A DNA stretch of 64,000 nucleotides, from IMG/VR virus record IMGVR_UViG_3300024359_000003, positions 62,001-126,000 of that record, one strand, 5' to 3'. This document shows, in pieces, positions 63,268 through 64,000 of the stretch (its first letter is position 1; the number at the start of each line of letters is the position of its first letter). The position numbers and the translations under genes were made by a program. Source of the DNA: a virus. The notes beneath the pieces are model-generated. The model was not told the origin of the DNA. It did no database searches and saw nothing but the letters and a program-made list of their open reading frames with translations.

Positions 63268-63275
63268 GATATATA
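63268..63275 (+). promoter_or_regulatory. GATATATA box, candidate late promoter
   Basis: An exact GATATATA begins one base after the gene 46 stop codon and lies 27 bases upstream of the next targeting-motif gene, matching the other late-type spacings. Confidence 0.45.
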
Positions 63276-63302
63276 AATCAAATAAAAAGATTTCACTTAA
63301 AC

Positions 63303-64000
63303 ATGAATAATAAAATCTTAAAATACGATCAGTATTTAAATGAAGCTATGAAAACGGGTTCAATAGAACTTGTAAATCCTTCTCTAAATAAAGCAGCTAC
63401 GATAATCGCAAGATTTGTAAATAAGAAAACAAAGAAGGACTTTAAAAAGTTTCCATTTGAAATGATAACTGATATGGGTTCTGGAGTAATGTTTTACTCA
63501 AGTAAAGGTACAGAGGCATTTATGGTAACTCCCGCTGCTGCAAAAAACCCTGGTATTGTAGGTTCTATAATCTATTTCTCAGATGCAGCAGACGCTAAAT
63601 CTGATTTTTCTATTTCATCTGAAACATTCCCAATTGTTAAATTAGTTGGAGAATTCGTTAGATTAATGGATAAAAAATACGTTGCATCTATACAAGAGTC
63701 AATGTTATTAGAAAGAAGAACTAAAAGAGCATTCTCTAAAGAAGAAATTAAAATGATCGAGGCTAAATTAGCAGCTGGAATGGCCGTTAATAAAATAGCA
63801 GACGAATTAGAAGTTCCTTATTCTTCAATCATGAATATTAAGAAAGGACAGCAGGTTGTAGTAAAACCTACCGCAGCTGAAACACAAAATGATATGACAC
63901 TTAATGATAAGGTTAAATATCTTGAAGAAACAATGGAAGATATTTACGAAATATCAAGAAGAGTCGCTGCAGGTGCATTTAACTCTTTATTTATTTCAGG
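63303..64000 (+). CDS. Predicted internal head protein with helix-turn-helix (partial, runs off window)
   Basis: The frame is open from ATG 63303 to the window end (at least 232 residues, no stop). The N-terminus MNNKILKYDQYLNE|AMK is a strong match to the T4-type capsid-targeting sequence. Around residues 130-140 a second E-S motif (IQESMLLE|RR) occurs. It is followed by FSKEEIKMIEAKLAAGMAVN and KIADELEVPYSSIMNIKKGQ, which resemble a helix-turn-helix of the resolvase/Hin type. A packaged DNA-binding protein delivered with the genome is one reading. The C-terminus is not visible. Confidence 0.65.
   Translation, partial: MNNKILKYDQYLNEAMKTGSIELVNPSLNKAATIIARFVNKKTKKDFKKFPFEMITDMGSGVMFYSSKGTEAFMVTPAAAKNPGIVGSIIYFSDAADAKSDFSISSETFPIVKLVGEFVRLMDKKYVASIQESMLLERRTKRAFSKEEIKMIEAKLAAGMAVNKIADELEVPYSSIMNIKKGQQVVVKPTAAETQNDMTLNDKVKYLEETMEDIYEISRRVAAGAFNSLFIS

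Noticed and set aside
1-64000. CRISPR arrays, insertion sequences or integrase/attachment sites
   Set aside because: No regularly spaced repeats, transposase or integrase motifs were seen on either strand.

Overview
The window is a contiguous, AT-rich piece of a T4-like contractile-tailed phage genome. Every credible gene lies on the + strand and genes are packed tightly, often overlapping by 1-16 bases. T4-type identity rests on recognisable homologues of gp32, gp61, UvsY, UvsW, gp43, gp45, gp56, the T4 alpha-glucosyltransferase, NrdA, NrdB, UvsX, gp41, gp46 and gp47. Start codons are preceded by A/T-rich leaders (often AATAAACA) rather than Shine-Dalgarno sequences. That suggests a Bacteroidota host, as an inference only. 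No tRNA, CRISPR array or insertion sequence was seen, and no intergenic gap exceeds about 150 bases.

Layout. (1) 6-24836: tail, baseplate and fibre genes, including two collagen-like fibres with related N-termini, one of which ends in an intein-like Hint domain, plus a membrane-anchored envelope protein. (2) 24874-30524: a small glycine-rich head-peptide candidate, a RuvC-like resolvase, then ssDNA-binding protein (32), primase (61), uvsY and uvsW. (3) 30558-43878: about 13 kb of proteins that start with, or repeatedly contain, a motif resembling the capsid-targeting sequence and prohead-protease site of T4 internal head proteins. Several look like polyproteins, and two adjacent genes carry nucleotidyltransferase/ligase and NMN-adenylyltransferase-like domains. 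(4) 43946-49319: accessory metabolism, namely methylglyoxal synthase, a cytidylyltransferase, a dTDP-glucose-dehydratase-like enzyme, small unknowns and an alpha-glucosyltransferase. (5) 49356-63266: nucleotide metabolism and replication/recombination: gp56-type dCTPase/dUTPase, polymerase half 43A, nrdB, nrdA, clamp 45, polymerase half 43B, uvsX, a 2OG-Fe(II) oxygenase, 41, 47 and 46. (6) 63303 to the end: another targeting-sequence protein, cut by the window edge.

How it fits together. The replication and recombination genes form the usual T4 replisome, except that the polymerase is encoded in two pieces flanking the ribonucleotide reductase and clamp genes. Alpha-glucosyltransferase plus a gp56-like enzyme argue for glucosylated modified cytosine in the phage DNA. 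Several replication and modification proteins end in a short S-L-F peptide that could bind the clamp. A recurrent GATATATA box 23-34 bases upstream of structural and targeting-sequence genes is a candidate late promoter. The most novel feature is the large set of predicted protease-processed, capsid-packaged proteins. Homology calls come from reading the sequence; no database search was run.
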